Assembly (NCBI GenBank): GCA_905236925.1
Contig: CAJOQS010000028.1
Coordinates: 1-7,167 of the forward strand
Direction: 5' to 3'
Origin: an uncultured Lachnospiraceae bacterium
GTDB taxonomy: Bacteria; Bacillota; Clostridia; Lachnospirales; Lachnospiraceae
DNA: 7,167 bases
Shown here piece by piece: positions 6,231 through 7,167 of this stretch. Each line of letters opens with the position of its first letter. Position 1 is the first letter of the stretch. The position numbers and the translations under genes are program-made. Under the pieces are notes generated by a model. It saw only the letters and a list, made by a program, of their open reading frames with translations. It was not told where the DNA came from and did not search any database.

Positions 6231-6992
6231 ATGGCAGTAGTATTTGAAAAACCTCATGCACTTACTGATGTGCCCTTTCACTATTGTCCCGGATGTACAC
6301 ACGGTATTGTTCACCGCCTCGTTGCAGAAGCAATCGATGAGCTCGGGATCGAAGGTAGGGCCGTAGGTGTCGCTTCCGTAGGATGCTCTGTTTTCAGCTA
6401 CAATTATTTCAGCTGTGATATGGTGCAGTCCCCTCACGGACGTGCACAGGCCGTTGCGACCGGTATCAAGCGCGCTCAGCCTCAGGATATCGTCTTCACT
6501 TATCAGGGTGACGGCGATCTTGCCGCGATCGGTACCTGCGAGACTGTTCATGCCGCAACCCGCGGAGAGAACATCACGGTTATCTTCATCAACAATGCAA
6601 TTTACGGTATGACCGGCGGACAGATGGCTCCTACCTCGCTTCCCGGACAGGTTACACAGACCACTCCTTACGGACGTGACGTGAAGACTGCCGGTTACCC
6701 GATCCGCATGTGCGAGATGCTTTCAACACTTGACGGCGTGGCTCTTGCACAGCGTGTTACCGTTGATAATGTTAAGCATGTGAACGAAGCGAAGAAGGCT
6801 ATCAAGAAGGCCTTCGAGAACCAGATAAACGGACTTGGTTATTCGATCGTAGAGGTAGTTTCAACCTGTCCCACCAACTGGGGCCTTGCTCCCGCAGATG
6901 CGATCAAGTGGCTGCAGGACAATATGCTTCCTTACTATCCGCTCGGTGTTTATAAGGATATTACCGCTTCGGAAGGAGGTGCCAAGGCATGA
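6231..6992 (+). CDS. korB: 2-oxoacid:ferredoxin oxidoreductase, beta (thiamine-diphosphate) subunit
   Basis: This 253-residue subunit binds thiamine diphosphate, Mg2+ and the [4Fe-4S] cluster nearest the active site. The cofactor motif is GDGD (93-96) followed 25 residues later by NN (121-122) and AIYGMTGGQ (123-131). The cluster ligands are expected to be C19 and C22 (HYCPGCTHG), C52 and C213 (STCPTNWG). This pattern of two close cysteines plus two distant ones resembles that of structurally known two-subunit archaeal 2-oxoacid oxidoreductases. The substrate-side signature SPHGRAQAVATGIKRA (67-82) is also typical, with Q73 where proline is common. The start has AAGGAGG (6215-6221) nine bases upstream, inside the end of the alpha gene. 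The last four bases (ATGA) overlap the gamma start, so the two are translationally coupled. The complex is cytoplasmic. Confidence 0.95.
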   Translation: MAVVFEKPHALTDVPFHYCPGCTHGIVHRLVAEAIDELGIEGRAVGVASVGCSVFSYNYFSCDMVQSPHGRAQAVATGIKRAQPQDIVFTYQGDGDLAAIGTCETVHAATRGENITVIFINNAIYGMTGGQMAPTSLPGQVTQTTPYGRDVKTAGYPIRMCEMLSTLDGVALAQRVTVDNVKHVNEAKKAIKKAFENQINGLGYSIVEVVSTCPTNWGLAPADAIKWLQDNMLPYYPLGVYKDITASEGGAKA

Positions 6993-7167
6993 GTACTATG
7001 AATGTTTTGCTCGCCGGCTTCGGCGGACAGGGTATCCTCTTCGCGGGCAAGGTTATGGCTTACTCGGCACTCGTTGAGGGCAAGGAGCTTTCATGGCTTC
7101 CTTCATACGGCCCCGAGATGCGCGGCGGCACATGCAACTGCTCGGTCGTTATCAGTGACAAGTCGAT
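6989..7167 (+). CDS. korC: 2-oxoacid:ferredoxin oxidoreductase, gamma subunit (partial)
   Basis: The first 59 residues of the gamma subunit are present; the window ends inside codon 60. The opening LLAGFGGQGILFAGKVMA (7-24) is the glycine-rich strand-loop that begins the gamma family, and SWLPSYGPEMRGGTCNCSV (35-53) is its second hallmark. Domain III of single-chain pyruvate:ferredoxin oxidoreductases corresponds to this subunit. The whole family runs to about 180 residues, so about two thirds is missing. The start at 6989 overlaps the beta stop as ATGA and follows a perfect AAGGAGGT (6973-6980) by eight bases. A second ATG at 6998 is in frame but less well placed. The cut is simply the window edge; nothing suggests a broken gene. 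Confidence 0.93.
   Translation, partial: MSTMNVLLAGFGGQGILFAGKVMAYSALVEGKELSWLPSYGPEMRGGTCNCSVVISDKS

Overview
The window reads as core-metabolism chromosome from an anaerobic, low-to-mid-GC Gram-positive bacterium of the class Clostridia, plausibly Lachnospiraceae-like. The clues are a T-box riboswitch ahead of a tyrosyl-tRNA synthetase, strong AAGGAGG-type ribosome binding sites before nearly every gene, a YitT-family membrane protein, and a four-subunit ferredoxin-dependent 2-oxoacid oxidoreductase. The family-level placement is an impression from protein style, not a computed result. All confident genes are on the + strand.

Layout. Bases 1-37 may hold the last codons of an upstream gene. 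A sigma-A-type promoter (47-75) then drives a tyrosine T-box leader (about 101-405). Its specifier codon UAC, antiterminator and competing terminator can all be drawn by eye. The leader controls tyrS (503-1726), which ends at a strong intrinsic terminator (1753-1784). A second, weaker promoter candidate (1793-1821) precedes a MinD/ParA-like P-loop ATPase of unknown role (1873-2547), a MATE-family multidrug exporter (2605-4020) and a YitT-family membrane protein (4036-4872). The last two are 15 bases apart and probably co-transcribed.

A third promoter (4880-4908) starts a compact operon for a 2-oxoacid:ferredoxin oxidoreductase. Its genes are an 8Fe ferredoxin-like delta subunit (4942-5148), the alpha subunit (5162-6226), the thiamine-diphosphate beta subunit (6231-6992), and the gamma subunit (6989 onward), cut by the window edge. 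These four proteins should form one complex that oxidatively decarboxylates a 2-oxoacid (2-oxoglutarate or a branched-chain 2-oxoacid such as 2-oxoisovalerate) to the acyl-CoA and passes electrons to ferredoxin, or runs in reverse for reductive carboxylation. Tight spacing and a 4-base ATGA overlap suggest translational coupling.

I did not find a convincing undescribed multi-gene system. The items most worth a second look are the ATPase, which lacks the signature lysine of MinD/ParA proteins and sits two genes before the oxidoreductase operon, and the tyrosyl-tRNA synthetase, whose HIGH motif reads TAGH.
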